DNA from: Tuctoria greenei
Taxonomy: Eukaryota; Streptophyta; Magnoliopsida; Poales; Poaceae
Direction: 5' to 3'
Assembly (NCBI GenBank): GCA_036927565.1
Contig: JAYESD010000001.1
Location: 33,703,146-33,767,145, forward strand
Length of the DNA: 64,000 nucleotides
The translations under genes and the position numbers were made by a program. This document shows positions 1-10,196 of the stretch, piece by piece (positions within the stretch are counted from its first letter, which is position 1; every line of letters starts with the position of its first letter). Under the pieces are notes generated by a model, which was given only the letters and a program-made list of their open reading frames with translations, was not told where the DNA came from and searched no databases.

Positions 1-43
1 GCTACTTGCCACACTTGTGATACGTCTAAGCTAACTAATGTTA

Positions 44-324
44 GCATGTGTTTGATTTGCTACTATAACCTAAGTTTAGGTGCGCTTAAGAAAGTGTGGT
101 ACGTGTTTGGATTGTTACCATGACTAAGTCTAGACAAGTGGTTAAACTTACACAGTTGATTTGAGTGCCACAGTTGAGACAATTTTTTGTTAGGCAATGG
201 AAGCAAAAGTTACCGAACTTCTATGGCATGCCTAACCTTAATCAACAACTAAATGTCCGCCTAAAATAGTGTGGTATGCCTAAAATTAGGCTTAGATAAG
301 TTAGTTATTGATCCAAATAGACCC
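44..324. mobile_element. Tourist-like MITE (candidate)
   Basis: An AT-rich stretch of about 281 bp is bounded by TTA at 41-43 and 325-327. Its ends form an imperfect inverted repeat: GCATGTGTTTGATTTGC at the left and, reversed, GGGTCTATTTGGATCAA at the right. The 3-bp TTA duplication and a TGTTTG-type terminus fit the PIF/Harbinger (Tourist) group. No coding capacity is seen. The ends match only partly, so the call is tentative. Confidence 0.4.
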
Positions 325-554
325 TTAACTCGTCAACTTACGAGGTCCGCATGCAAGAAAGCCTTGGGACTCAGGCTGGCGTCTGGCTGCAGATTTCACC
401 ACAATAACCTAACCAGCTGAGTTAACAATTTGGCAGATGCGTTTCTCCAGCTTACGCAATCTTCAGATCAGCGATGTATTCAGCGATCAGAGGCTTCTTC
501 CTTCCATAATTAGCTAGTTGAGTGATGACTCTGCTCTGGACTTTAAGACCTGGA

Positions 555-600
555 TTTGTTGGACCAGCCCACTAGGCCCAACATAATCTTACACGACGTC
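555..600 (+). promoter_or_regulatory. Putative TFB5 core promoter with site II motif
   Basis: The stretch contains TAGGCCCAACA (573-583), the reverse of the TGGGCC site II element common in promoters of plant housekeeping genes, followed by GACGTC near 595-600. It lies just upstream of a purine-rich stretch that reads like a 5'UTR. No TATA box is evident. The transcription start is inferred, not shown. Confidence 0.4.
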
Positions 601-768
601 GTCAGAGAAGAGAGAAACGAAAGGCGACAGGCATCGGCGGCGCGGCGCAGGCGACCGACCCCGACCTGACTGCTTGCTTGGTGTTGGAGAGATAGAAACC
701 CAGGACTGCGAAGCCAGACGAGATAGGGTGCTCGTCTCCGACGACCGGCGCCCAGCCAGCCAACAACG
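590..768 (+). other. Putative first, non-coding exon of TFB5
   Basis: GC-rich transcribed-looking sequence ends in ACG followed by GTGAGACC, a good splice donor at 769. A matching acceptor (TTGTCCAG, ending 2123) lies 12 bases before the TFB5 start codon. This implies a leader intron of about 1.35 kb (769-2123), which holds the SMART and two MITEs. The exon start is approximate. Confidence 0.5.
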
Positions 769-1113
769 GTGAGACCGCCTCAAATCTCTCAACTTTCTGC
801 CTCTAACTGATAATAAAAAGCCTCCTGTTCATCTCCTTGATTTTTACCTGCTTATGCAACATGAAACTCCCCCTTCCCAAAACAAAAACAAACGGACCCG
901 ATTTGCAGAGATGAAGATCCCCTGACTTAGTCAGTGGTCACTGACATGTGGACCTAGTCCCACACGTCAGTGAACATGTCACGGCGTGTAGTAAAGTCAG
1001 TGGATCCCTGTCCGATTTGCAGTGGTCGAGGCCATGCTTCTGGTTCGCAAAGAAAAAAGACCCCGTTTGCCTGCAACTTTTAACAAAGATCAGTGCTATT
1101 TGAAGGTTATGTA

Positions 1114-1406
1114 TGTTGAAATATAAGTGAATTGCCTACCATCCCTTATCAGCTTAAGCTTTTGAGGGCAACTGGTCAGCGCATACTAGCTTAACATGGT
1201 ATCAGAGCCAGAGGTCTCGAGTTCGAATCCTGGCGGGCGCAATTTATTAAAAGAATAAAATAAATTGTAGCCGACTTCTATTCCACGTTTGCAGAGCCAA
1301 AAGAGTCTGCACGTGAGGGGGAGTGTTGAAATATAAGTGAATTGCCTACCATCCCTTATCAGCTTAAGCTTTTGAGGGCAACTGGTCGGCGCATACTAGC
1401 TTAACA
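1114..1406 (+). mobile_element. Intact SMART (small LTR retrotransposon), 293 bp
   Basis: Two 83-bp direct repeats (1114-1196 and 1324-1406) begin TGTTGAAATATAAGTG and end CTTAACA, and differ at one visible base (GGTCAGCG against GGTCGGCG). The left repeat is followed at once by TGGTATCAGAGCCAG, complementary to the 3' end of initiator Met tRNA (primer site). The right one is preceded by the purine tract GAGGGGGAG. ATGTA flanks both sides (1109-1113, 1407-1411) as a 5-bp target duplication. With no coding capacity and this size, it fits the SMART class described in grasses. It must be moved by proteins of another element. It sits in the leader intron of TFB5. Confidence 0.92.
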
Positions 1407-1592
1407 ATGTACACAAGAACTCTTTGAATCTGACATCTGGTTGGGCCTTGCTTTCAGTACGAGTGTACAACAAAGATTACCAACGGCAGTCAGCCAGTGG
1501 CTTCTGTAACTCTGGGTCCAGAGTCCAGACCATTTTAACTGTTGGAGTTGTATTCTCGTTTCCTTTTCTATTAGATAGATAGATAGATACTA

Positions 1593-1656
1593 CCCCTGTT
1601 TCAAAAAGTTTATTACTTTGTAGTTTAAGAACCACAAATTTTTTCGAACGGGAAAG
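1593..1656. mobile_element. Short Stowaway-like MITE
   Basis: A 64-bp unit flanked by TA (1591-1592, 1657-1658) has ends CCCCTGTTTCAAAAAG and, reversed, CTTTCCCGTTCGAAAAA. TA duplication and this terminus resemble Tc1/mariner-type Stowaway MITEs. A GATA microsatellite (about 1571-1589) adjoins it. Located in the TFB5 leader intron. Confidence 0.45.
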
Positions 1657-1789
1657 TACATTGAAAAAACAAAAACTGAAACGGTACTGCAAGTCAAAAC
1701 AACTGTGTGCGAGTATTCTACTGAATGAGATGACAGGCAGTGTACATTTTTTGGAGTTACATATGAGATTACTATTTCTGAAAATTATA

Positions 1790-1850
1790 CTCCCTCCATC
1801 CGCAAACCAAATGTTTGACATTTTTAGAACTAAAACCTGGAGATAGGGAG
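1790..1850. mobile_element. Short Stowaway MITE
   Basis: A 61-bp unit starts CTCCCTCCATCCGC and ends GATAGGGAG, flanked by TA on both sides (1788-1789, 1851-1852). CTCCCTCC is the canonical Stowaway terminus. The interior is reduced. It also lies in the TFB5 leader intron. Confidence 0.6.
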
Positions 1851-2135
1851 TACTCAGTAGTATGGCCGTAACACCTGATGTACCATTGTGGGCACAGTAC
1901 GTTGTTAAAATCTATGCAGGCTTGTGTTTCTGAAATATATTCTTTTCAATATAGCCATACCTTTTGTCATCAGAACACCACTTGATTCTCTTACGGTATG
2001 AGAAGCAATCCTAGGAGGATGGGGTGGTCTTAGTTGTTGGTGAATGTTCACGGTAGATTCGATGCTTGCTCCTCAGAGTGACATTGTTTCTGTTTGCCCG
2101 TTAGGTGATTTTCTCTTGTCCAGACCTCACAGAAG

Positions 2136-2461
2136 ATGGTCAACGCGATCAAGGGCCTGTTTATCTCCTGGTAATTCCCTGATACAACCGAATGTACCAT
2201 TTCCTTCCGTCTCTTCTTTATTGGATGTTATTTCTAATAATAATAATAATTTACACTCGTGCCGTTCTTCTTTCTCCCAGTGATGTACCAATGGCACAGT
2301 TCATTGTTAACCTGAACGCCTCTATGCCTGCGTCGGAGAGGTTCATCGTGCACATGCTTGATCCTACACACATGTTCGTTCAGCCTCATATGGCAGATTT
2401 CATCAGAAGTAAGATAGCAGAATTCCGGGATCAGAACAGTTACGACAAGCCGCAAGGATAG
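2136..2461 (+). CDS. TFB5: TFIIH subunit TFB5 (TTDA/GTF2H5 homolog)
   Basis: Two coding exons, 2136-2170 and 2281-2461, joined across a 110-bp GT-AG intron (GTAATTCC...TTTCTCCCAG) holding a short AAT repeat, encode 71 residues, the normal size of this family. The start MVNAIKGLFISCD matches the family N-terminus (human GTF2H5 starts MVNVLKG), and the segment LDPTHMFV matches the conserved D-D/P-THxFV core. TFB5 dimerises with the TFIIH subunit p52/TFB2, steadies TFIIH and stimulates XPB in nucleotide-excision repair and transcription initiation in the nucleus. The frame is intact from start to TAG. The upstream leader intron is loaded with small transposable elements. A plausible poly(A) region (AATAAG) lies near 2625. 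Confidence 0.93.
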
Positions 2462-3512
2462 TTCTATCCTGCGTTTCCGTTGTCACCTACCAATCCAAGT
2501 TATGTTTGGCTCGTATCTGTGTAGGTACAACTGTTTTACATTGGATGGATGTTATGTCTCAGTCGTGGTGCCCAAGCGGCTTGTATCAAAAAATGTTGTG
2601 ATTTGTACTGTCATCCAACTCTTCAATAAGATTGGACCCTTCTTAAGAACCTTATCATTCTAGACAGTTATCGTGAATATGGAGATCAATTTCTCTGGAC
2701 AAATGTATTACTCAATGAACCAATGAGATATGCTAGTTTCAGCTTTTGGTGTGGCCTGCATGAGAGATGAGTATGCCATAGACAGCATTAGCTACGCACA
2801 TGACAGGTTTGATGCCTCAGATGCCCCTGTTTTACTCCAAGTAGCAGCCGTGGTCCAAGAGAGAACATTCTCTGAGACTCTGTCTGAGGGAAGCAGGAAG
2901 CACATGTGGTTTGTACTAGAGCCAGGTAGTCTGGTGAAGTGTGAACAGATACGGAAACCATTGTTGTGTGCTACATTGAGCAGAGACACTAAGCATTATC
3001 ATCGAAAGAACTCCAGACAATTGACCCTAAAGATAGTTCAATCGTCAGGTTTCCGTTGGTTCTACGTACAGATTCCATTCTGTTGAGACCTCAGATTGCT
3101 TCCCATGAATTGAATGAACAAGTTGAGAGTAGTTTGTCTCTGAACTTTGCAGCTAACCAAGCAGCAAGTGGTCTCTCCCTCTCTGCACCCGTCGGCATGC
3201 TTGGAAGCAAAGTCTATTAGAGACCAGAGCTTGAAGCCTTGGCATGATTCAGGAAGCTCTCATTGATTATTTAAAAAAAAATCTTGCTTTTTGCGATTGC
3301 AGTGGGTTTGCTTGGAAGCATCGAACCGATGCATACCGGATCCAGAATTTTTTTTTTCCTGGAAGCAATGCCCGGAATGAATGGCTACATATATATACGT
3401 GCATGTATCATGTCCTTCGAATTCGCATCCAACGTTCCAGCAACCTCTTCACCTTCCAGCTGAGAAAAGAGCGAGTCGCTGGTCTTGACTCTTGAGAGTG
3501 GCTTGTTCGGTG
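2462..3512. other. TFB5 3' flank, no gene recognised
   Basis: The first 200 bp are probably TFB5 3'UTR. An open frame at 2730-3086 (118 codons, plus strand) has no recognisable domain, no good codon signal and no splice context, so it is not called. The rest is low-information sequence with T-rich runs. Confidence 0.5.
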
Positions 3513-3746
3513 ATGAGCGAGAGGAAGCTTTTGGTCGCCGTCATCCTCCTCGTCTGCGCCGGCGCGTGGATATGGTAGAAGCTCGCCCCAACGGTGACTT
3601 CTCCATCGGGGGGTACGCACGCTACCGAGGACCTGGAGAGCCATGAACGGCTTATCAAGCTGTTCGAGGAGTGGATGGCCAAGTACCGGAAGGCGTACGC
3701 GAGCTTCGAGGAGAAGGTGCACCGGTTCGAGCAAGCCTGCGCCTAG
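3513..3746 (+). pseudogene. Papain-like cysteine protease relic (5' end only)
   Basis: The frame from ATG at 3513 reads a signal peptide (MSERKLLVAVILLVCAGAW), then an in-frame TAG at 3576-3578. About 25 codons later comes EDLESHERLIKLFEEWMAKY and a following RKAYASFEEK segment, typical of the I29 inhibitor prodomain at the start of plant C1A proteases. Just before that, an alternative frame reads GDFSIGGY, a segment expected in the main frame, so a small indel is present. After KVHRFE the similarity stops. No catalytic Cys/His/Asn domain is seen within reach. The gene was truncated and is not functional. Family assignment rests on the prodomain motif and is firm for the family, not for the member. 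Confidence 0.75.
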
Positions 3747-3826
3747 CAGTACCTTGCTCGGTTCCTATTTTTCTTTTCCACCAGGCTATAAGGGCAGAAT
3801 GCAGAAGTACGGAGCCACCGCCACCT

Positions 3827-4258
3827 TAAGACTCGTCGCACTCGTAGAACTTTATATAGGACCTCTATACTATCATCTCTAAAAGATTCCCTCCTTTACA
3901 GTTTCGTTCTCCACGCTCGTTCACCTCTATATCACACCTCTATATCCACTATCACCTATTTTATAATATATCTTCCTCTTTTATTTTTTCTCTCTCTTCT
4001 CTTTTCCTTCTTTTCTCTCTCTTCTTTCTTTTATTCTAGCAGATAGCGGCGTCTCCATATTTAGCGTTGTACTGTGCTGTCCGGGGGGATAGCGAGCGCT
4101 TTAGCGCTGCCGCTGCGCCGCTCCTTACCGCTAAAAAACGGATAGCGGTCCTTTTACCGCTGCCGGTGCGGGTAGCCTAATAAGTCCGTAACTCTATGAT
4201 CGTCTCGCCGCTGCCGTACACCGATCAAATTGTGAGTGCAGCTGTAGGGTGCGGTCAC
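3827..4258. repeat. Non-autonomous DNA element, copy 1 of a two-copy family
   Basis: The left end TTAAGACTCGTCGCACTCG and the reversed right end TTAGTGACCGCACCC are related inverted termini. The following stretch (CACCTCTATATC repeats, CTCTAAAAGATTC, TTTACAGT) matches the reverse complement of the right part of 44811-45772. Superfamily is not certain; no clear target duplication was found. The right edge abuts the PIF/Harbinger-like insertion. Confidence 0.45.
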
Positions 4259-4261
4259 TAA

Positions 4262-5361
4262 GGCTCTGTTTGTTTTCACTTATAAGCAGCTTATCAATAA
4301 AAAAACGAAAATATCATCCAAACATATTACTTAATTTTTAATTAATTTTTGAGCGGATTACTTCAAAATCTCAAAATAAACTGACTCGTTGCGTTTATGG
4401 GCCGCAGCCCGTCCCTGGCGTTTTTGGATAGCAGCGTGACTTTTCCTTGGTTGCCCCCGACCCCTGTAACCCTTCGTACCGGCCGCCAACTCCCGTACCC
4501 CGCCGCCAAGGTAGCGGCTCTCCCGTACGTCGATCCTGGGGCTCCCATCGGCCAGGGCAGCGGCTCTTCCGTCAGCCAGGGCAGCAACACTCAGTCCTCG
4601 CGGCGCCCCCTCCCGGTGGCGCCCTATTCCCGCGGCGGTACCTCCCCACAACATCCCTTCCCGTGGCGCCTCCTCCCCGCGGGGCATCTTCCCCCGACGC
4701 CTCCATCCCGCGGCACCTCTTCCCCGGCATGGTGACCGGTGGACGAGCTGGGCACCGTGGCAACCGCGGCCACAGCCCTGTGCGTGAGGCAGTGTGCAAG
4801 AGCACCGCGACCACCGGTGGATTTCGTGGTGGACCGGCCCTTCCGGTTCGGTGGAGCAGAGAACCGGGGCCGTGATGTTCATCGTGCATGTGGTGAATCC
4901 TCCGGATGAGTGACGCCGAAGAGAATTGAACATGACTGTGTACCGGAACAGCAGAATAAAGACGCGTTGGTGGTACAGTGTTACTGTTCCCGTCATTGTA
5001 TGATTTTTTTGCCTTCGGCATGATTTTTTAGCTACAGTGTCAATACGTTGTTTTTTGTGTTTGCCGGATGCTTGATTCATGTGCGGTATATATGCGTGGA
5101 CATGCAGTTTTTTATTTTGTTTCAAATGCATGATTTCATGTAGTGTATGACTTTGGTGCAATCAGTATCACAATATTCAACGTTGATACAGAGTTGAGCC
5201 CAAGAAATAGAGAGAGAAAAAACATGAAAACTGAGTTGTAATTAGATTCAGGGATATAGTGGTCATTTTACAGGATAATTCATTCAAAATAATCCAAGTT
5301 ACCAAACATCAAGACCCTCTAATAATCAGCTTAGCCAGAATAAGTAAAACCAAACAGGGCC
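4262..5361. mobile_element. PIF/Harbinger-like non-autonomous element, 1.1 kb
   Basis: Ends are GGCTCTGTTTGTTTTCACTTAT and, reversed, GGCCCTGTTTGGTTTTACTTAT, flanked by TAA on both sides (4259-4261, 5362-5364). The 3-bp TAA duplication with this terminus fits PIF/Harbinger. The interior is GC-rich to about 4870 and has open frames on both strands, but none shows a DDE transposase or Myb-like domain. These frames overlap antisense and look like composition effects. The interior may contain captured host sequence. Confidence 0.6.
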
Positions 5362-5560
5362 TAAGTAACGTGCAAAGCAAAAGATGCGAGAAGCTAAGAA
5401 GATCTAGAGATCACGGTTGAGTAAAAGAATAAAAGGTAAAATAATTTGTTTCAAATCGGGAATCACTTAATTATATTTGTGAGTAAATTTTTATCATTAA
5501 TTTGTATGTCATATGATATCTGCAATGATTGTTATTTGTTTATAATCATAGGTGTTACAA

Positions 5561-6625
5561 CGTTGTCTAAAAAATATCCATCCAGTGCTGCGAAAAAAAT
5601 AAAAGAAAACGAGAGAATCAACTTATTGAATCATAGAAAGGTGCTTTAAATAAATATTTTACGTCATCAAGCAGTGTGGATGTCAACAACGGTAATCAAA
5701 CACAAGATCCTAACCACGAAGAGGATCATGATCACAATTCAGATGTACCTACACATGTCAATAAACAAGTATTGGATGAAAGTAAATACTCCCTCCTTTC
5801 TCAAAAGATTGTCACCTTTAGCTCATTTTTTGAACTAAATGTGACAATCTTTTGAGAAAGGAGAGTGTAACTACTAACTAGCATTGATTTTTTAAAATAA
5901 GTATTTGACTAACTACAAATTAGTGAATTTAAATATATATAGAGAAGATTGTGTGCATTGATGCTACCCTCAAGCACATTGAAGGGGTCATCTCATATTT
6001 TCAAAAATACAGAGATGAAGGTTTCTATTTTAGTATAAAGATCGATAAAGTCATTGCATCTGATATGGGCATAGAGCCAAAAAATTTCACACAAAACGTC
6101 AAAGTAACAGAAAGAAATATTTTGATGAAATCAATGAAGAAGATGAAGAATTGCAAACTGTCAGCTAACGAATCCTTATGAGTCACTTACTTTCTTGTCA
6201 TTGTTGACGTTGCAATTGCTTCATTGACAAGTCGATATGAGCAACTGAAGACATTTGAATATCTATTTAGCTTTTTATTTAATTCAAACAATCTAAAATC
6301 CTTGGATGATAGTAATCTATGCAAATGTTGCACTCCTTTCGCAGAAACATTTACTCATGGTGAATCATTTGATATCGATCTTGATGATTTTTTCTCTGAG
6401 TTAAAAGTATTGCAAGTGACTTGCCAGATGATTTGTTGTACGTCTATGAGATTTTTCAATTTGTTACAATTGCCGATTGTTATCTTATTGATTATACCTC
6501 TTACTGTAGCCTCAGCCGAAAGGAGTTTCTCTAAATTGAAGCTGATGAAAATTTGTTTGGGATCAACTATTTTACAAGATAGATAGAATGAACTGATTAT
6601 ATCTTGCATCGAGAAGGATATCTGA
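5561..6625 (+). pseudogene. Decayed hAT transposase (TTF-zinc-finger/hAT-dimerisation type)
   Basis: Start, middle and end of a plant hAT transposase-like protein are readable in pieces. SKKYPSSAAKKIKENERI (from 5561) is the typical N-terminus and continues, after a 1-base shift near 5640, to about 5780. A Stowaway MITE interrupts it at 5789-5867. A segment with FQKYRDEGFYF, DMGIEPKNF follows (5951-6181). The end (6224-6625) has the hallmark dimerisation motif VASAERSFSKLKLMK, an in-frame TAG at 6583-6585, and NELIISCIEKDI before the final TGA. The central DDE-like region is mostly missing. It is not functional. Its 3' terminus continues to the inverted repeat split at 6870/35598. Confidence 0.8.
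5789..5867. mobile_element. Stowaway MITE, near-perfect hairpin
   Basis: A 79-bp unit begins CTCCCTCCTTTCTCAAAAG. Its right half reads GTGACAATCTTTTGAGAAAG, the complement of the left, and TA flanks both sides (5787-5788, 5868-5869). It lies inside the hAT relic, so it inserted later than that element. Related hairpin at 39903-39979. Confidence 0.8.
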
Positions 6626-6809
6626 ACAATATTTATCGTAATAATATTTTAATGATTTTGCATCTACAAATGCCCGAAGAACTTTTTTTGTGAATGACTG
6701 AAACATTATTGTCATTGAAGTTATCTTAATTTGGTACTTATTTTAGGTAAGTGTACCTTCAATCTAGCATATTTTTTGACACTTTTTGTCTTTATGTCAC
6801 AATATACTA

Positions 6810-6870
6810 TAATACTCTAAGGGCACATGCTCTTGATTTCGCCCAGGGGCCCTCTAAAACTTAGAGCCAG
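6810..6870 (+). mobile_element. hAT 3' terminus, split by element A
   Basis: The stretch ending TTAGAGCCAG at 6870, joined in thought to GCCAGCCCTG at 35598-35607 after removal of one duplicate GCCAG, gives a terminus whose reverse complement starts CAGGGCTGGCTCTAAG, typical of plant TTF-type hAT elements (CAGGGCYGGC...). Thus Sirevirus A landed inside the terminal inverted repeat of the hAT relic. The 5' terminus of the hAT element was not found. Confidence 0.6.
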
Positions 6871-9800
6871 TGAAAGTGCATCTAGGCATCTCCGTGGGTT
6901 TTGGATGATTGATGACGACAAATAATAGACTAATGAGTTGAGTTGATCTTAAGCACATGTGTGATGGTTGAAATGAGATAAAATCCATCAAAAAGGAAAA
7001 GGTTGAAACGGGCGTCAAAGACTAAAGCGTAGAAATTAGGGTTTCTATGGTGTTGAGCTTAGATGAGCCGTATCATGTGTGAGGGTGGTTGTATCATGTG
7101 CATTGAGATCATTCTAGAGGGATCAAAATGGTGGTTGAGAGAAAAACATAAGTAAGAAGTCAAAATAAGATAAAACACTAGGAGGTCGGACTAGTCCGGG
7201 CCTTAGGGCGGGACTAGTCCGGCCAGTCAGAATAGTCCGTTATGGGTCGGACTAAACGTCTTTGGATGAGTTCGGACTTGTCTGTATGGGTACAGACTAG
7301 TCAGCTCATCCCTTGGTGAGTGAAGTTGGTGCTAAGTCCCGGAAGGCCGGACTTGTCCACTTTTGGACAAACCAAAGTATTCTTAAAGAGTTCGGACTTG
7401 TCTGTTGTTGTACGGACTAGTTCGTTTGAGACTTAGTGTGAGAAACTGAGTGAAAGTTGCCTAAAGAGGGGTGAATAGGCGGATAACCTGAAATTTAACT
7501 CAATAAAAGCTAATCGAATTACAGAGTGCGGACTAGTCCGACCTTGGGACGGACTAGTCCGGTCAGGATAACAGAATTGATCAAAGATGAGATTTTTAAG
7601 CGATCTAAAGTACTTCAATCGATGAAATGTAAAATATATGAGCCTAGCAATCTAGTAGATGGTATGCACGAGGTAGTAACAACTAGATAGAGGCGGGTCA
7701 CGAGATTGAAGCTAAGAACGTGTGAAACCCTAACTTGATCTAGCGAAGAACGAGGAAGTCAAATCAAAGACACAAGACGCAGGATTTATCCCGTGGTTTA
7801 ACCCCACAAAGGAGCCTACATCCACGTTGAGGATGCCCACAAAAGGCAGGTTTCCACTCAACCCTTTCCTCACTTAGCCATCACGAAGGTCGGCTATTCT
7901 TCCACTAAATCACAAGGGTAATCATCAAATCCGTGGGGCAACTCACAACCTGAGGCTCTCTCAAGTTTACAACTCGGAAAGATCGAAAATCAACGCCCAC
8001 ACGAACTCTAATCAATTAGTCAAACCGAGAGAATCAACCCAAGAGCTCAAGATTGAACAAACCCTTCTCTTTACTCTACCAATCCTCACAAATCCTCAAG
8101 AATCGCTCTTAGGACTCCAAGAATGGTTGATAGAGGGCCAGCATGGCTCTAGGAAGGTTATGGCGGCGCTAGGGTTCGAGAGAGAGCCTTTGGAGGCTAG
8201 GGGATCCCTTTTTATAGGGGTCCCGACACTTAGCCGTTGCCACCAGAAAAATATGGACTAGTCCGACCTTTGACCCCGGACTAGTCCGACCTGTGGGGAC
8301 CAGTGATGTCATCCTTGACCAACCATAAAGCCCCCTGCCACTTTTTGAATTCAAACAGTCACCAAACCACAGACTAGTCTGTCCAACAACGGACTAGTCC
8401 GATCTCACTCAGAACAGTTTGTTCTAGTTGAGAACGGACAAGTCTAACACAACGGGCTAGTCCGGCCCCTGAGGGCAGACAAGTCCGGTCGTCCAGGACA
8501 TAGTCCCAGCAGCCATCTCTAGGTCCTCAACGAACTAGTTTGTCAAGGGACGGACTAGTCCGAACACAGTCAAGAACTACTTTTCTAGACTGAAACGAAC
8601 TTGTTTGTCCGAGCGGACTAATCCGGCCCCCTAGGCAGACTAGTCCGGTCCTTTAGGACTTAGTCCCAGAAGGACACAAACACACTCACCACGGACAAGT
8701 CCGAACTTACACATAACGCTTTGGTCCGCCTAACATCGGATCAGTCTGATGTGGCTAGACTAGTCCGACCTTCCAGTCCAGACAAGTCCGGCCCTGTCCT
8801 TAGGGCTGCTTCAACTCATCTCTCAATCTAGTCTAACTTAGACAAGCTCTTAGGAGATTCTAACACTTTGACTCATTGAACACACTCAATCTAAGTGACT
8901 AAACTCAACACAAAGAATTTAAACGCTAAAGTTCCATTCTTCGAGTTCTTCACATTTTCTTCTCTTTTTCCTTTTTGAGTGCATCCAATAAAGTCCATCT
9001 TTCAATCACTTGTGCTTACACTTCCAAAACTCATTAGTCCCTTAAGTGTTGTCATTAATTATCAAAACCCATGGGTATTAGCCTATATGCACATTCACCG
9101 AGTCGGACTTGTACGCCCCTGTGGCCGGACTAGTCCGGACCTACCTTGTTGAGTCCGTTTTGGGACAGACTAAACACTTTTGTCCTACTTCAGACTAGTC
9201 CGTTGTTGGCCGGACTAGTTTGTGTTGTCAGTGGTCATTTGAAATTCAAACGTTGGCGCGCACGACATCTGTTTTGTCGATCGATGACGTGAAATTGTTG
9301 GTGGTCCCAGAAGGCCGGACTAGTCTGTGGCACAGGGCCGGACTAGTCCGGGATTGTCCTGGTGGCAACGGTTAGTTGTCGGGACCCCTATAAAAATGGG
9401 ACCCCCGACCCCTATTTGATAACTCTCGAACCCTAGCGCCGCCACAAGTGACCTAGAGCCTTCCAAAGCCTTCTACTCGTCCTACTAGCCCCCTAAGACC
9501 AAATCTTGAAGAGATTAGGGTTCGGGAATGAGAGTGAAGGAAATCATCGTGCTTTGTCTCTCGTTTTGATCTATTGCACATTGTGTTGTGTTTTGTAGCT
9601 TGTGTGAGTTGAGCTTCAAGTGCTCCTTGCTGTATTGATTCGTGGGAGCCTCAACTTGTGAGCAGCCCCAAGAAACTTGGTGATTACCCTTTGATATAGT
9701 GGAATCCAAGTCGACCATTGTGGTGGCTTGGTGAGAAGAGGGTCAAGTGAGACCCGGTCCTTGTGTGGACTTCTCAACGTGGATGTAGGCTTCTTCATGG

Positions 9801-10144
9801 AACTGAACCACAGGATAAATCTTGTCTCGCTTGTCACTTTACGTTTCGTAATCACTAAAATTGCTATTAGGGTTTGTATTGTTCTTCATATTGATCTCTG
9901 TCTTGTAACCTAATTGCTTTAACTTGTCAATCTCAGTTGTATTATGTTACCATACATTGCTTTCATCTTTAGTGAACTTAAATTCCGCAAATAACTTGTA
10001 GAAATCAAGTTTTAGGTTTTCTCCCTGTGTTGAGCAGACTAGTCCGGCTCTGCCCATACAAGTCCGGCCTCAGTGATTTAATATCGTTTGATTAAGCCAC
10101 TTCAGGTCTTATTACCTATTCACACCCTCTCTAGGCGACTTTCA
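6871..10144 (+). repeat. 5' LTR of element A (interrupted by solo LTR E)
   Basis: Begins TGAAAGTGCATCTAGG and ends CTAGGCGACTTTCA, followed by the primer site. Without E and its duplication it is about 1622 bp. It carries repeated GGACTAGTCC-type palindromes (for example 7189-7240 and 9115-9360), a TATA box CCTATAAAAATG at about 9387-9398, a conserved block with ACGTGGATGTAGG and a GAACCACAGGATAAAT stretch (9776-9830), and a palindrome pair near 10030-10070. The array upstream of the TATA box fits U3. Confidence 0.88.
7451..9097 (-). mobile_element. Solo LTR E (Sirevirus-related), reversed
   Basis: A 1647-bp LTR on the minus strand: at the left TGAAAGTTGCCTAAAGAGG (reverse of the 3' end), at the right TGCACATTCA (reverse of the 5' end TGAATGTGCATATAGG). 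Flanks CTGAG (7446-7450) and CCGAG (9098-9102) are a 5-bp duplication with one change. No internal region remains, which points to LTR-LTR recombination. It holds its own TATA box (reverse of CTTTTTATAGGGG near 8208), a dense palindrome array at 8250-8790 and a pair at 7525-7562. The uninterrupted 3' LTR of A near 34541 shows the empty site. Confidence 0.88.
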
Positions 10145-10196
10145 ATTGGTATCAGAGTAGGCCACTCCACTAAGGGTCTAACAACTCAGAGAGGAA

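Noticed and set aside
1197..1240. tRNA-like stretch (GAGTTCGAATCCTGGCGGGCGC)
   Set aside because: No 5' half, no cloverleaf; it directly follows the LTR and starts with the primer site, so it belongs to the SMART.
2730..3086. 118-codon frame downstream of TFB5
   Set aside because: No recognisable domain or conserved motif; could be chance. Left as uncalled sequence.
4358..5161. Long minus-strand open frame (267 codons) and overlapping plus frames
   Set aside because: They overlap on opposite strands in GC-rich DNA within a transposable element and show no domain.
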